Notes under the pieces: generated by a model
Told to the model about the DNA's origin: nothing
The model's input: only the letters and a program-made list of their open reading frames with translations
The model's database searches: none
Translations under genes and position numbers: made by a program
Part shown: positions 53,534 through 60,712 of the stretch, piece after piece
How positions within the stretch are numbered: the stretch's first letter is position 1
Layout of the letters: every line of letters begins with the position of its first letter
NCBI GenBank assembly: GCA_900320055.1
Contig: ONQS01000004.1
Location: forward strand, 1 to 64,000
Length of the DNA: 64,000 nt
Source: an uncultured Prevotellaceae bacterium
GTDB lineage: Bacteria; Bacteroidota; Bacteroidia; Bacteroidales; Muribaculaceae
Reading direction: 5' to 3'

Positions 53534-54726
53534 TTGCTTCGATCCTCCATGACTAAGCGGTATGCCTCGTTAAACAGTTCTATTTCTTCGGGTGACATCT
53601 CCTGCATCAGTGTGTCGTTGTAGTGGCGTTTGGCCACCTCTAGCGGACTGATTTCGCTGAGTTGGTCGGCTGTCATCTGGCGGTGTGCTTGGCCGATTGC
53701 GTTGCGGCGGGTCTTCTTCATCTCGCAATAGTAACAGCCCTTGTCGGCCAGGACTTTGGCGACACGCTCGTTGGCATCAATGGGCAGGCCGTTGTCAATC
53801 AGTACGTTGAGGCGGATGTAGGAATGCTCTTCCAACTTGGCCTCCTGCAGCAGGCTCATGAGGGTGTCAAAGTCCACGGGATCGCTGGCGGGGATGGTGT
53901 GCAGGGGGCGGGGATTCTTGATGGCCTTGGTCTCGATACGGGGCATGCACCCGTGGGCCTCGATTTCGACGATGCTTACCGAGTGCTCGCATTGCTCGTC
54001 AAAACTCACCGCAATGGGCGTTCCGCAATAGCGGATATGGCTATCGGGATTCTGCGGGCGGTGGATGTGCCCCAATGCCGCATAGTCATATCCTTGGCCT
54101 AAATTGGCCATCTCCACGCAGTCCATTATGTTGTTGTCATGACCGGTCAGGTCGCTGTTGTTGACGGCCAGGTGAGCCATCAGCACGACGGGAACACCTT
54201 CAGTATTGACGGCACTGGCCTGGTCGAGCAAGGCCTGAAAATAGGCCGGCTGGCGCTGGTCGCGATCAGCATGGCCGTCATTGACCTGAGGAAAACCTGC
54301 TGGATAGGCAAACGGAACAGCAGCGACAATGCCCTTGCCTCCGACCTTGATGATGTGGCGCTCCAGATTGGCTTGACCATCCTGGTTGCGGGCAATGCCG
54401 CCGAGGACGTTCACGCCCGCTATTTCCCAAAGCCGCTTGTCGCTTTCGAGCCGCGAGGCGCTGTCGTGGTTGCCGGCGATGACGATAATCGCCATGCTGG
54501 TACACGCCTTGTGGATGTCGAGCATCGCGTTGACGTAGAGGCTGACGGTCGCATTGGAGGGCGCTGCCGTGTGAAAGATGTCCCCGCTCACCAGCAGGGC
54601 GTCGGGTTGGTGCTTACGCACGATGTCGACCATCTGCTGCAGGAAGGCCTTTTGCTCTTGACTGCGGTCGTAGCCGTATAGATTATGGCCTAGGTGCCAA
54701 TCGCTGGTGTGGATAAACTTAAACAT
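53530..54726 (-). CDS. sbcD: SbcD nuclease subunit (Mre11-like)
   Basis: A 398-residue metallophosphoesterase. The metal-binding motifs are HTSDWHLGHNLYG, VSGDIFHTAAPSN, VIAGNHDSASRLE and ALGHIHRPQ. It is the nuclease half of SbcCD. It overlaps sbcC by 4 bases and follows the small secreted-protein gene by 21 bases. Confidence 0.95.
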   Translation of the reverse strand: MFKFIHTSDWHLGHNLYGYDRSQEQKAFLQQMVDIVRKHQPDALLVSGDIFHTAAPSNATVSLYVNAMLDIHKACTSMAIIVIAGNHDSASRLESDKRLWEIAGVNVLGGIARNQDGQANLERHIIKVGGKGIVAAVPFAYPAGFPQVNDGHADRDQRQPAYFQALLDQASAVNTEGVPVVLMAHLAVNNSDLTGHDNNIMDCVEMANLGQGYDYAALGHIHRPQNPDSHIRYCGTPIAVSFDEQCEHSVSIVEIEAHGCMPRIETKAIKNPRPLHTIPASDPVDFDTLMSLLQEAKLEEHSYIRLNVLIDNGLPIDANERVAKVLADKGCYYCEMKKTRRNAIGQAHRQMTADQLSEISPLEVAKRHYNDTLMQEMSPEEIELFNEAYRLVMEDRSK

Positions 54727-54747
54727 AGTAGAGACAGAGCATCGGGA

Positions 54748-55116
54748 TTAATGGTTAGCATATCGTGTCCTGAGTTTCTTGCCGTTCTTGTCCCAGGTAT
54801 AGACCCATTGGCCCCTCTTGCTGGTGAAGGTGTCGCCGGTGGCATGGAGCACCTCGCCCACATTGCTCACGGCAAAGGTATAGAGTTTCTTGCCCTTGGC
54901 ATTGAAGGTGTAGTACCAACTGCCGTGCTTCACGATGTAGAACGACTCGCTGTAGGCCACCACTTCGCCCTGGGTGGTGCTGAAGGTGTGCACCTTCTTG
55001 CCGTTGTCGTCATAGACATGGTACCACGAGGTCGTGGCCTCGATATAACTGATCTTTTGCGCATGAATGGCGGTGAAGGCCATGAGCATGGCAAGAGTGA
55101 TAAGTAACTTTCTCAT
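54748..55116 (-). CDS. Small secreted protein built of three W-Y-NGKK repeats
   Basis: A 122-residue protein: signal peptide MRKLLITLAMLMAFTAIHAQ, then three repeats of about 34 residues on the pattern 'S-W-Y-x-Y/F-D/N-x-N/K-GKK-x-x-T-F', namely TSWYHVYDDNGKKVHTF, GSWYYTFNAKGKKLYTF and GQWVYTWDKNGKKLRTR. Each repeat also has a GEV-type turn before the next. This should make a small beta-propeller fragment or beta-solenoid. No characterised family is recognised. It sits inside a DNA-repair gene run, 13 bases after the AlkZ-like gene and 21 before sbcD, although a secreted product has no evident link with them. Confidence 0.78.
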   Translation of the reverse strand: MRKLLITLAMLMAFTAIHAQKISYIEATTSWYHVYDDNGKKVHTFSTTQGEVVAYSESFYIVKHGSWYYTFNAKGKKLYTFAVSNVGEVLHATGDTFTSKRGQWVYTWDKNGKKLRTRYANH

Positions 55117-55129
55117 GATGATATTTCCT

Positions 55130-55801
55130 TTATTTGAGTAATTTCATGATTTGGCGCTCGGTGGCGTGAGGCAGGATGCGCTTCAAGTGCTCCATAATGC
55201 GCCCGAGCGACTCCTCGGGCGTGCGCTCGCATTGGCAGGCTTCTTTGCCCAGCAGGTCCTCGGGCGTGGTGAGCAGCGCCCACCCCCAGCCATATTCGTG
55301 GCCGTGCTTGTCGCGAGGATAGACAAAGTCCTGGGTGACGATGCGGCACGCCATCTGCAGGCGCGTCACGTAGCCGTCAAAGCGGCTGCGCATCTTGGCA
55401 CCGGTAAAGCCGCAAGCAGCGCGCAACTCGCGTGTGATGAGGCTGCCATGCTCGCGCAGAGTCAGCACGATGGCCTCCTCGATGGAGCCCTCGGCCGGGG
55501 CGGGATAGGCGTGGCGTCGGTAGTTGATGAAGTCTGGCCACCAGTCCATGCTGATGTAACCCGCCTTCTTGTCAAAGAACTTGCCATACACGCAGGGGCT
55601 CTCGGTCACGATCGGGCCTTTCCACTTCCACATGGGCCAGTCCCAGCCACCGTCGTCATAGACCACATAGCGACAATCGCTATCGACGACATCCTCGGCC
55701 GAGTAGCCGCTGATGCCGCTATAGAGCAACGGCAGGAACCCGATTTCCTGAATCAGGTCCACCAATTGCGTCGCATTATGTATCATTCCTCTTTTTATCA
55801 T
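55130..55801 (-). CDS. AlkZ-related protein
   Basis: A 223-residue protein resembling the short AlkZ-related group of the YcaQ/AlkZ winged-helix family (TQLVDLIQEIGFLPLLYSGISGYSAEDVV; GGWDWPMWKWKGPIV; CVYGKFFDKKAGYISMDWWPDF; EAIVLTLREHGSLITRELRAACG, a winged-helix segment). Full-length AlkZ is a DNA glycosylase of about 400 residues that unhooks interstrand cross-links. This short form lacks much of that and the catalytic QxQ motif was not found, so glycosylase activity is doubtful. Starts at 55843 and 55786 are alternatives. Family call from memory. Confidence 0.6.
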   Translation of the reverse strand: MIKRGMIHNATQLVDLIQEIGFLPLLYSGISGYSAEDVVDSDCRYVVYDDGGWDWPMWKWKGPIVTESPCVYGKFFDKKAGYISMDWWPDFINYRRHAYPAPAEGSIEEAIVLTLREHGSLITRELRAACGFTGAKMRSRFDGYVTRLQMACRIVTQDFVYPRDKHGHEYGWGWALLTTPEDLLGKEACQCERTPEESLGRIMEHLKRILPHATERQIMKLLK

Positions 55802-55824
55802 GTTGTCTAACCTTGGTAGTTCCT

Positions 55825-56148
55825 TTATTTCTTCTTGCACCACGTGTTGGCGATGATGATGCCTGCGATGGCCATATATATAACAGCAATTGCGGCAACC
55901 ACATGGGCAATCACTGAGCCTGCTGTGGTGTCCTCTTCTTGGCCGCTAATAAAGAAATGGATGTCAAACGCGGCTATCGACAGCACCAGGATGGCAGCGA
56001 CCATTATGCGCAGGCGCTTGATATTGACCTGCTGTTTCTCCTGCTCGCTCGCCGTGTTGTAGCCTGCAATAAACCTATCGCCCTTCCCGGCAACAATCAC
56101 GGCCGCCAGGACGATTATCAGGATATTTATAACATAAACGACTGCCAT
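55825..56148 (-). CDS. DUF3784-type small membrane protein
   Basis: A 107-residue protein with three hydrophobic segments (VVYVINILIIVLAAVIVAG; IMVAAILVLSIAAFDIHFF; VIAHVVAAIAVIYMAIAGIIIA). Between them is GKGDRFIAGYNTASEQEKQQVNIKRLRI, the GKG-x-x-x-IAGYNTA block of DUF3784. The function of the family is unknown. It begins 16 bases after hipA and belongs to the same packed run. Confidence 0.8.
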   Translation of the reverse strand: MAVVYVINILIIVLAAVIVAGKGDRFIAGYNTASEQEKQQVNIKRLRIMVAAILVLSIAAFDIHFFISGQEEDTTAGSVIAHVVAAIAVIYMAIAGIIIANTWCKKK

Positions 56149-56164
56149 AATCCTATTATCTTAA

Positions 56165-57295
56165 TCATTCCTTGATCTCGTGGTGCAGCAGGCCTCCTGC
56201 CGCACATGCGCTTTTAACTTCTTGGTAAAGGTCTTGGCATCGCTGCTCCGGCATGTTGATGTGAACGCCGACTGACACCATATCCTCGAGTGTGGGATTC
56301 CCCGTGCCGTTAACTGATGTGGCATGTTCACCGTTGTAGCCCTCGGCACACCATGTCAGGTCATAGGCTGGGGCCAGATGCCACGAGTATTGCTTTGCCG
56401 CATCTTGGGTGATGATGAAACTGAAATTCTTGCAATGGTCGTCTTTGTTATCCGTAAGATAATTGAATACCATCCGTCTGAACATTTGTTCCACATCGGC
56501 CTCATTGTGCGTGAGATAGCCAGTGAGGGCGAGCAGGTTGCTGTAGTCGAGCAGTGGGGTCGAGAGCGACACGTTGAGCAATGCGCCTGCGGTGGCTGTG
56601 TGAATCCTGCTGCCGTTGCTGTCAATATCAAAACGCCTGGATGCGAAGTAACGGTTGTCCATCAACTTAAAGTTGGGCACGTTGATGCCGCATTGCTTTG
56701 CCACCTCGTTATAGCGGTATTCCTGAATGCCCATGTCGGTGGGGTCGTAGGTGTGGCGGAACTTGACCAGCCAGTGCCCATCACTGTCATGAATGATGGC
56801 TTTGGGTCGCGCGCCACCACTGTTGCCGCTCTTGAACAGTAATATTCCCGCATCGGTGTCCTGCTGCTCGCTGAGCACTTCGAGCGCTTTTTCTTGCAGG
56901 GTGTCGAGGTCGAGGTCATCTGAGCCCCGATCAATGTGGTGATGTGGGTGATAAGTCAATGCTCCCATGCCGGCAGTGCCCACCATGCTCAACCTGTCAA
57001 GCGAGGATAGGTCGGTATCCTTAATTCCAACCCTTTGCAGAGCCTTGTGCAAGAGATAGCGGCCATAACCGTCAGGCAGACTGTCCTCAAAGATGCCGAA
57101 ATTGCCAAAAAAAGGTTGCGGTTTGGCGACGAAAACCCCTTGTTGCAATGGCAATTCCAGCGGCGAAATGCTGAAACCGTCAAGTAACCAAGCCTTATCA
57201 TACTCGAATGCACAAAGCCTGCCGTCTGGCGTCAAGGATAGGATTCCCACCGTCAGGTTATGATACTTGACTGTCAATTGCTCAACTTTTGTCAT
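56165..57295 (-). CDS. hipA: HipA-family serine/threonine kinase toxin
   Basis: A 376-residue HipA-like kinase. The N-terminal part has SPLELPLQQGVF, FGIFEDSLPDGYGRYLLHKAL and the loop MVGTAGMGALTY. GNSGGARPKAIIHDSDGHWLVKF holds the P-loop-like and ATP lysine region. The catalytic segment is YLTDNKDDHCKNFSFI (the N-x-DDH-x-KN form), and HLAPAYDLTWC carries the metal-binding DLT. E. coli HipA phosphorylates glutamyl-tRNA synthetase to give dormancy; this target is not established here. It overlaps hipB by 4 bases (ATGA). A full-length single polypeptide, not the split HipT/HipS form. Confidence 0.88.
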   Translation of the reverse strand: MTKVEQLTVKYHNLTVGILSLTPDGRLCAFEYDKAWLLDGFSISPLELPLQQGVFVAKPQPFFGNFGIFEDSLPDGYGRYLLHKALQRVGIKDTDLSSLDRLSMVGTAGMGALTYHPHHHIDRGSDDLDLDTLQEKALEVLSEQQDTDAGILLFKSGNSGGARPKAIIHDSDGHWLVKFRHTYDPTDMGIQEYRYNEVAKQCGINVPNFKLMDNRYFASRRFDIDSNGSRIHTATAGALLNVSLSTPLLDYSNLLALTGYLTHNEADVEQMFRRMVFNYLTDNKDDHCKNFSFIITQDAAKQYSWHLAPAYDLTWCAEGYNGEHATSVNGTGNPTLEDMVSVGVHINMPEQRCQDLYQEVKSACAAGGLLHHEIKE

Positions 57296-57642
57296 TTTTT
57301 ATCGCTATATGCCCGTTTTTTCCCCATATTGCGGCGAATGAGTGTCAATTCCTCCATTGTCGCATATTTGGGTGACTGAAAGATGTTTTTTACCTCCTGA
57401 GTATAGCCCAGTGCTGTTGCGAGTGGGATGAGGTTGCTGAGCGAGATCAGCCCTTTCTGCTCAAAACGGGCAACATTGCTCGTGGGCACCTTAGCCATCC
57501 TGGCAATCTGTTCCCGAGTCACGCCCTTCTCGATACGGCGCTGGCGAAAGTCCCTTGCCAATTTCATGGCAATGTCACCAGATGTCTCCATCGTAAACGC
57601 GTCAAGAACTGATAATATATTGGCAGTATTACTATCTTCCAT
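57292..57642 (-). CDS. hipB: HipB-like helix-turn-helix antitoxin
   Basis: A 116-residue protein with a Cro/C1-type helix-turn-helix (QRRIEKGVTREQIARMAKVPTSNVARFEQKGLISLSNLIPLATALG, about residues 35-80). It has an N-terminal extension of about 30 residues and a basic C-terminal tail. It should bind HipA and repress the operon. The ATG at 57642 is preferred over a GTG one codon before. A 12-bp inverted repeat (57607-57618 with 57658-57669) brackets the start codon and is a likely operator. Confidence 0.82.
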   Translation of the reverse strand: MEDSNTANILSVLDAFTMETSGDIAMKLARDFRQRRIEKGVTREQIARMAKVPTSNVARFEQKGLISLSNLIPLATALGYTQEVKNIFQSPKYATMEELTLIRRNMGKKRAYSDKK

Positions 57643-57669
57643 CACTTTATTGACTAAATATTATCAGTT
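57607..57669. promoter_or_regulatory. Candidate HipB operator: split 12-bp inverted repeat
   Basis: AACTGATAATAT at 57607-57618 (inside the first hipB codons) and its exact reverse complement ATATTATCAGTT at 57658-57669 (just downstream of the -7 box). Centres are 51 bp apart, about five helical turns, so dimers bound at both would sit on one face of the DNA. Confidence 0.5.
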
Positions 57670-57670
57670 G

Positions 57671-57700
57671 CAAAAATACAAATAATCGTTGAATTTACAA
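57671..57700 (-). promoter_or_regulatory. Promoter of the hipB-led gene run
   Basis: On the minus strand TTG (57700-57698), 19 bases, TATTTTTG (57678-57671), 28 bases before the hipB ATG. Confidence 0.65.
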
Positions 57701-57718
57701 CTATTATTGCTGCTTTTT

Positions 57719-58375
57719 TTATTTGTTTTTCTTGAACGGGTTGAGTCTTTCCAGCCTGCCCAGCATTTTTCTCTTCCTGCACCAGTCCAGGATGTAGCCA
57801 AATCCGTCACTATCGACCAGGAATCCACTGTGGTACATGCACCTGCCGCCTTTCTTCTTCACCCGTTTGATGAATTCCACGGCTTCATCCTCGCGCCCGT
57901 TGTGAATCAACGCCATTAACCGCACCAGGGCAATGGTGCAATCGCGGGTTTCGTCCACTTCAATCTCTGGTATATAGGCCTCGGCATCAGGATTGTCATG
58001 GATGAACTGCTGCATGTCGTGATGGGCTTTCTCGATGGTGGCTTTCCAGTAAGCCTCCAGGTATTCGGCATCGGTGGCCTCATCGACAACCATTTCATCG
58101 TAAGTGTTGATTGTGATACCCTCGAGAGAAAAGGCACCATTGCCTCGCAGGCTCATGGGCTCTGATTTGTTCTCGGGCATCTCAAAGATGTCCCACCACA
58201 AGTCGTCGGCATACAAGGGCTTGACTTCAAGCCGTGCGGGGTTGAGGTCAAGGAGGCAAAAGAAATAGCCTTGCTCGACGCGCCAATTGATGTAATCCCG
58301 CTGCTTCCAGCCCAATGCCTTGGCTGCGCTCCTGCGCGCCGCATTGCTGATTTTGTCAAGTTCCCTTTGTGTCAT
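57719..58375 (-). CDS. Cytoplasmic protein of unknown function
   Basis: A 218-residue protein, acidic in its middle and basic at its end (LNPFKKNK), with no signal peptide or membrane segment. Stretches seen: NAARRSAAKALGWKQRDYINWRVEQGYFFCLLDLNP, LYADDLWWDIFEMPEN, and a helical C-terminal half (CTIALVRLMALIHNGREDEAVEFIKRVKKKG). Its N-terminal half (Trp-rich, describing a 'GYFF' strand) loosely parallels the DUF4304 protein encoded upstream, with which it overlaps by 4 bases (ATGA). No known family assigned. Confidence 0.7.
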   Translation of the reverse strand: MTQRELDKISNAARRSAAKALGWKQRDYINWRVEQGYFFCLLDLNPARLEVKPLYADDLWWDIFEMPENKSEPMSLRGNGAFSLEGITINTYDEMVVDEATDAEYLEAYWKATIEKAHHDMQQFIHDNPDAEAYIPEIEVDETRDCTIALVRLMALIHNGREDEAVEFIKRVKKKGGRCMYHSGFLVDSDGFGYILDWCRKRKMLGRLERLNPFKKNK

Positions 58376-59001
58376 GTCGGTATATTATATCCTTGGGCTT
58401 CACATTGTTCAACCATTTGTTTTTCAAATTGTGGCCAATAGGGTGAACCGCCTCGTTGTTTCTTGATCAGGTTAAAGAATCTCTGGGCAAGGTCCCACTT
58501 GTGTTCGCCCACGACATAGGTAAACAGGCGATCATAACGGATTGTCCATGGCTTCTGGCCCAGTACCCATTGCAGAAAACCGTCGGTACTCTGGAATGAC
58601 GAGAAAACTGTGTCAACAATTGAGAGTTCGTTTCTGACTTTTACCCCGACACTTGAAAAATCGTCATCTCCGGTGATCATAAAAGACATATAATCCTCAC
58701 CATCATGATGAGTGATACTATGCTGTCTATCGTTGTATTGATCAAATAACAGGTCACCCATTGGGATTTTCCTCACATCTGTTTCCATTCCATTGGCTAT
58801 GGCGACATCAAGCGAATAAACCCCGCAGTTGATGTAAAATTCCTCGCGGCCTTCAAAGTTCCATCGGCTTGCCTGAAAATTGATGACAAAGGCAAATAAG
58901 TCCGTCTCCCGCCAGAAGTTGTTTGCCCGCTTCCTGTAGCCAAGGATTTTCAAGAGAGGATGTACCTCGGCTTTGATAAAACTATTGATCAGTTTTCCCA
59001 T
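58372..59001 (-). CDS. DUF4304-like protein
   Basis: A 209-residue cytoplasmic protein beginning MGKLINSFIKAEVHPLLK, then GYRKRANNFWRETDLFAFVINFQASRWN. That is the DUF4304 pattern: a helix followed by a strand with conserved Asn-x-x-x-Arg-aromatic and an NFQ-x-S block. DUF4304 proteins occur next to toxin or polymorphic-immunity genes in some genomes, but no function is proven. The start at 59001 is chosen because the longer frame overlaps the upstream gene antisense to its codon usage. The gap to the DNPH1-like gene is 4 bases. Confidence 0.75.
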   Translation of the reverse strand: MGKLINSFIKAEVHPLLKILGYRKRANNFWRETDLFAFVINFQASRWNFEGREEFYINCGVYSLDVAIANGMETDVRKIPMGDLLFDQYNDRQHSITHHDGEDYMSFMITGDDDFSSVGVKVRNELSIVDTVFSSFQSTDGFLQWVLGQKPWTIRYDRLFTYVVGEHKWDLAQRFFNLIKKQRGGSPYWPQFEKQMVEQCEAQGYNIPT

Positions 59002-59005
59002 AGTG

Positions 59006-59425
59006 TTATTGCATGAGGATTTGGTCCAGCAAGGGGTAGATGTCGGCCTCGGTGGTGTAAGGATGGATGTGGAAGTAGGGATCTCCAGTGAGCATGGCGG
59101 ACAGTTGGGTCTTGGTCGAGTCGTAGAAGATGTGGCAGGGGATGCCATGGGCCTCGGCATAGGCCAACTCATAGCCCACGCCCAGCGACGGGCAGGTGCA
59201 CTCGCCGATGAGCACGTCGCTCTGTCGCAGCCAAGCCGTGTCCTGGTCATAGATGCGAGCGTCACGCTCCCGGCCCTGCTCCATCAGGTTCAGGTTGTTC
59301 TTGCCGACGTGTTCGGTGAGCACCGTGTCCGTGCGCTGGATGTAGGCAATCAGGCGTCGGTACAGGTCAGCATCAACACGCCCGCCACGGATGGAGCCGG
59401 CAAAATAGACTTTCTTGTTAGCCAT
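59006..59425 (-). CDS. 2'-deoxynucleoside 5'-phosphate N-hydrolase-like protein (DNPH1/Rcl family)
   Basis: A 139-residue protein of the nucleoside 2-deoxyribosyltransferase superfamily. KVYFAGSIRGGR is the phosphate-binding loop of DNPH1/Rcl. DVLIGECTCPSLGVGYELAYAEAHG contains the catalytic Glu in the GVGYELAYA motif. The expected reaction splits deoxynucleoside monophosphates, possibly damaged ones, into base and deoxyribose 5-phosphate, a nucleotide-pool cleaning role. Confidence 0.85.
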   Translation of the reverse strand: MANKKVYFAGSIRGGRVDADLYRRLIAYIQRTDTVLTEHVGKNNLNLMEQGRERDARIYDQDTAWLRQSDVLIGECTCPSLGVGYELAYAEAHGIPCHIFYDSTKTQLSAMLTGDPYFHIHPYTTEADIYPLLDQILMQ

Positions 59426-59438
59426 AGTCTGGGAGGTG

Positions 59439-59942
59439 TTATTGCCGCACGGCAGCGGGAGTCCAGTGCTTGAAGAAACTGAGCACCTTCTCCTTGTTGT
59501 AGCCCTTGCCCTCCTCGAGCAGGCCTGAATCCTGGATGTGGATGACGTTGCCCTGCTCGTCGAGCACTACCAGCACAGGGAAGCCAAAGCGCCCGGCATT
59601 GTTAAGGCGTTTCATCAGCGCTTGTCCCACCTCGCCAGCCTTGCGCGGATGATAGTTGGCATGGATATAGACGAAGTTCTTCTCGATAACATCGTTGATG
59701 GTGCTGTCGTTGGTGATAAAGTCGGCAAAGCGCAGGCACCACGGGCACCAGTTACCTCCCACCTGGCAGATGACAAACTTGCCCTCGGCTTTGGCCTGCA
59801 GGATAGCCTGGTCGATCTGTTCTAGCGGGTTGATCTGTTCGTTATACACCTTCTTGGGGGCGGGAGCCGCCTCGGTTTGGGCATTGGCCGTCACACACGA
59901 CAGGGCCATTGCCAGCAATACGATCGTTAGTATCTTCTTCAT
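59439..59942 (-). CDS. Exported thioredoxin-fold protein
   Basis: A 167-residue protein with a signal peptide (MKKILTIVLLAMALSCVTANAQ) and a thioredoxin-like domain carrying GGNWCPWCLRFADF, a CPWC redox motif, and FGFPVLVVLDEQG with the cis-Pro. Length and layout match the DUF899/thioredoxin_7-type periplasmic proteins. It probably acts in thiol-disulfide exchange in the periplasm. It overlaps the thioesterase gene by 4 bases (ATGA). Confidence 0.85.
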   Translation of the reverse strand: MKKILTIVLLAMALSCVTANAQTEAAPAPKKVYNEQINPLEQIDQAILQAKAEGKFVICQVGGNWCPWCLRFADFITNDSTINDVIEKNFVYIHANYHPRKAGEVGQALMKRLNNAGRFGFPVLVVLDEQGNVIHIQDSGLLEEGKGYNKEKVLSFFKHWTPAAVRQ

Positions 59943-60310
59943 AATCTTGACATGAATTTTTCTTGATCTACAACAAAGCGCAGGTGCGTGCCCTCGCCAA
60001 GCAGCGTGTCGCCGCAGCGGGCCTCGACCTTGAACTCGATTTTCTTGCCGTCGATGCGGGTCACCGTGGCGGTGGCGGTAACGGTGTCGCCCAGACGGCT
60101 GGGCTTGAGGTGGGACGAGGCGATGTGCCCGCCCACGGTGGTGCAGCCCTGGGGCAGGTGGTCGGCCACGGCGAGCATGGCGGCGTTCTCCATGAGCGCC
60201 ATCATGGCGGGAGTGGCCAGCACCGGCATGTTGCCTGAGTCCATAGCGATGGCGGTGACGGTGTCATCTACCGTCAGTTGGCTTGTGTGCTGTAATCCTT
60301 CTTGCAGCAT
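59939..60310 (-). CDS. Hotdog-fold thioesterase (FlK-like)
   Basis: A 123-residue single hotdog domain. VLATPAMMALMENAAMLAVADHLPQGCTTVGGHIASSHL resembles the FlK group, with Thr (TP), Glu (MEN) and His (SSHL) at the positions of the catalytic triad of fluoroacetyl-CoA thioesterase. Most relatives are general acyl-CoA thioesterases of unknown substrate. It lies 11 bases after the 60-aa gene. Confidence 0.82.
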   Translation of the reverse strand: MLQEGLQHTSQLTVDDTVTAIAMDSGNMPVLATPAMMALMENAAMLAVADHLPQGCTTVGGHIASSHLKPSRLGDTVTATATVTRIDGKKIEFKVEARCGDTLLGEGTHLRFVVDQEKFMSRL

Positions 60311-60321
60311 GGTCGCGTGGG

Positions 60322-60504
60322 TTAGTATTTATTGAAGTTATACTTGGTTCTTAACTCGGCTTTTTTCTCCTCGCTCTGACGGGAGAAGTAACTGCGCCAG
60401 CCGGGGCAGAAGTTGATGTGCCAGCGCCAAAACCTGCCCAGCGCCGAGTTGGGCTTTTGGTCGTAGTGCGCACGGAACTTGCAATTCTCACAGACATGTG
60501 CCAT
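60322..60504 (-). CDS. 60-residue cysteine-containing conserved protein
   Basis: MAHVCENCKFRAHYDQKP... with CxxC at residues 5-8 and a further Cys in NFCPGW at 33, Trp- and Arg-rich, no signal peptide. The pattern suggests a small metal-binding protein. It recalls short conserved Bacteroidota proteins of unknown function (from memory). It has a TATATTTG box upstream and heads the packed run down to 57719, which supports it as a real gene. Confidence 0.7.
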   Translation of the reverse strand: MAHVCENCKFRAHYDQKPNSALGRFWRWHINFCPGWRSYFSRQSEEKKAELRTKYNFNKY

Positions 60505-60539
60505 AATTCAATCGTTTAATAGAGGTGAATATCTCGCCA

Positions 60540-60547
60540 CAAATATA
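60540..60547 (-). promoter_or_regulatory. -7 box of the 60-aa-protein gene run
   Basis: TATATTTG on the minus strand, 35 bases before the ATG at 60504; no clear -33 element. Confidence 0.5.
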
Positions 60548-60642
60548 TCTATAATTTGTGATATTACCAGAAGTCAGACCTGGTTTTTTGTTTTGCATTT
60601 TGTTTTACATGCCTATATGGCAGATGAAATTTTGGTCAAAAG

Positions 60643-60657
60643 ATTGCATAATGCAAT
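60643..60657. promoter_or_regulatory. Palindromic operator candidate at the S24 repressor promoter
   Basis: ATTGCATAATGCAAT is a perfect 15-bp palindrome about a central A. The left arm contains the TTG (60644-60646) that serves as -33 element of the gene downstream, so a bound dimer would block that promoter. Confidence 0.55.
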
Positions 60658-60675
60658 TTTTTTGTGGTAATTTTG
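60644..60675 (+). promoter_or_regulatory. Promoter of the XRE/S24 repressor gene
   Basis: TTG at 60644-60646, 21 bases, TAATTTTG at 60668-60675, 37 bases before the ATG at 60713. Confidence 0.55.
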
Positions 60676-60712
60676 CCGAGAGAAAACACATATTCACCTA
60701 AAATCATCATTT

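Noticed and set aside
50201-60504. Genomic island or defence island inserted as a unit
   Set aside because: HipBA, SbcCD and DUF4304 are suggestive, but there are no transposase, integrase, tRNA-end or flanking direct repeats, and composition looks like that of the neighbours by eye.
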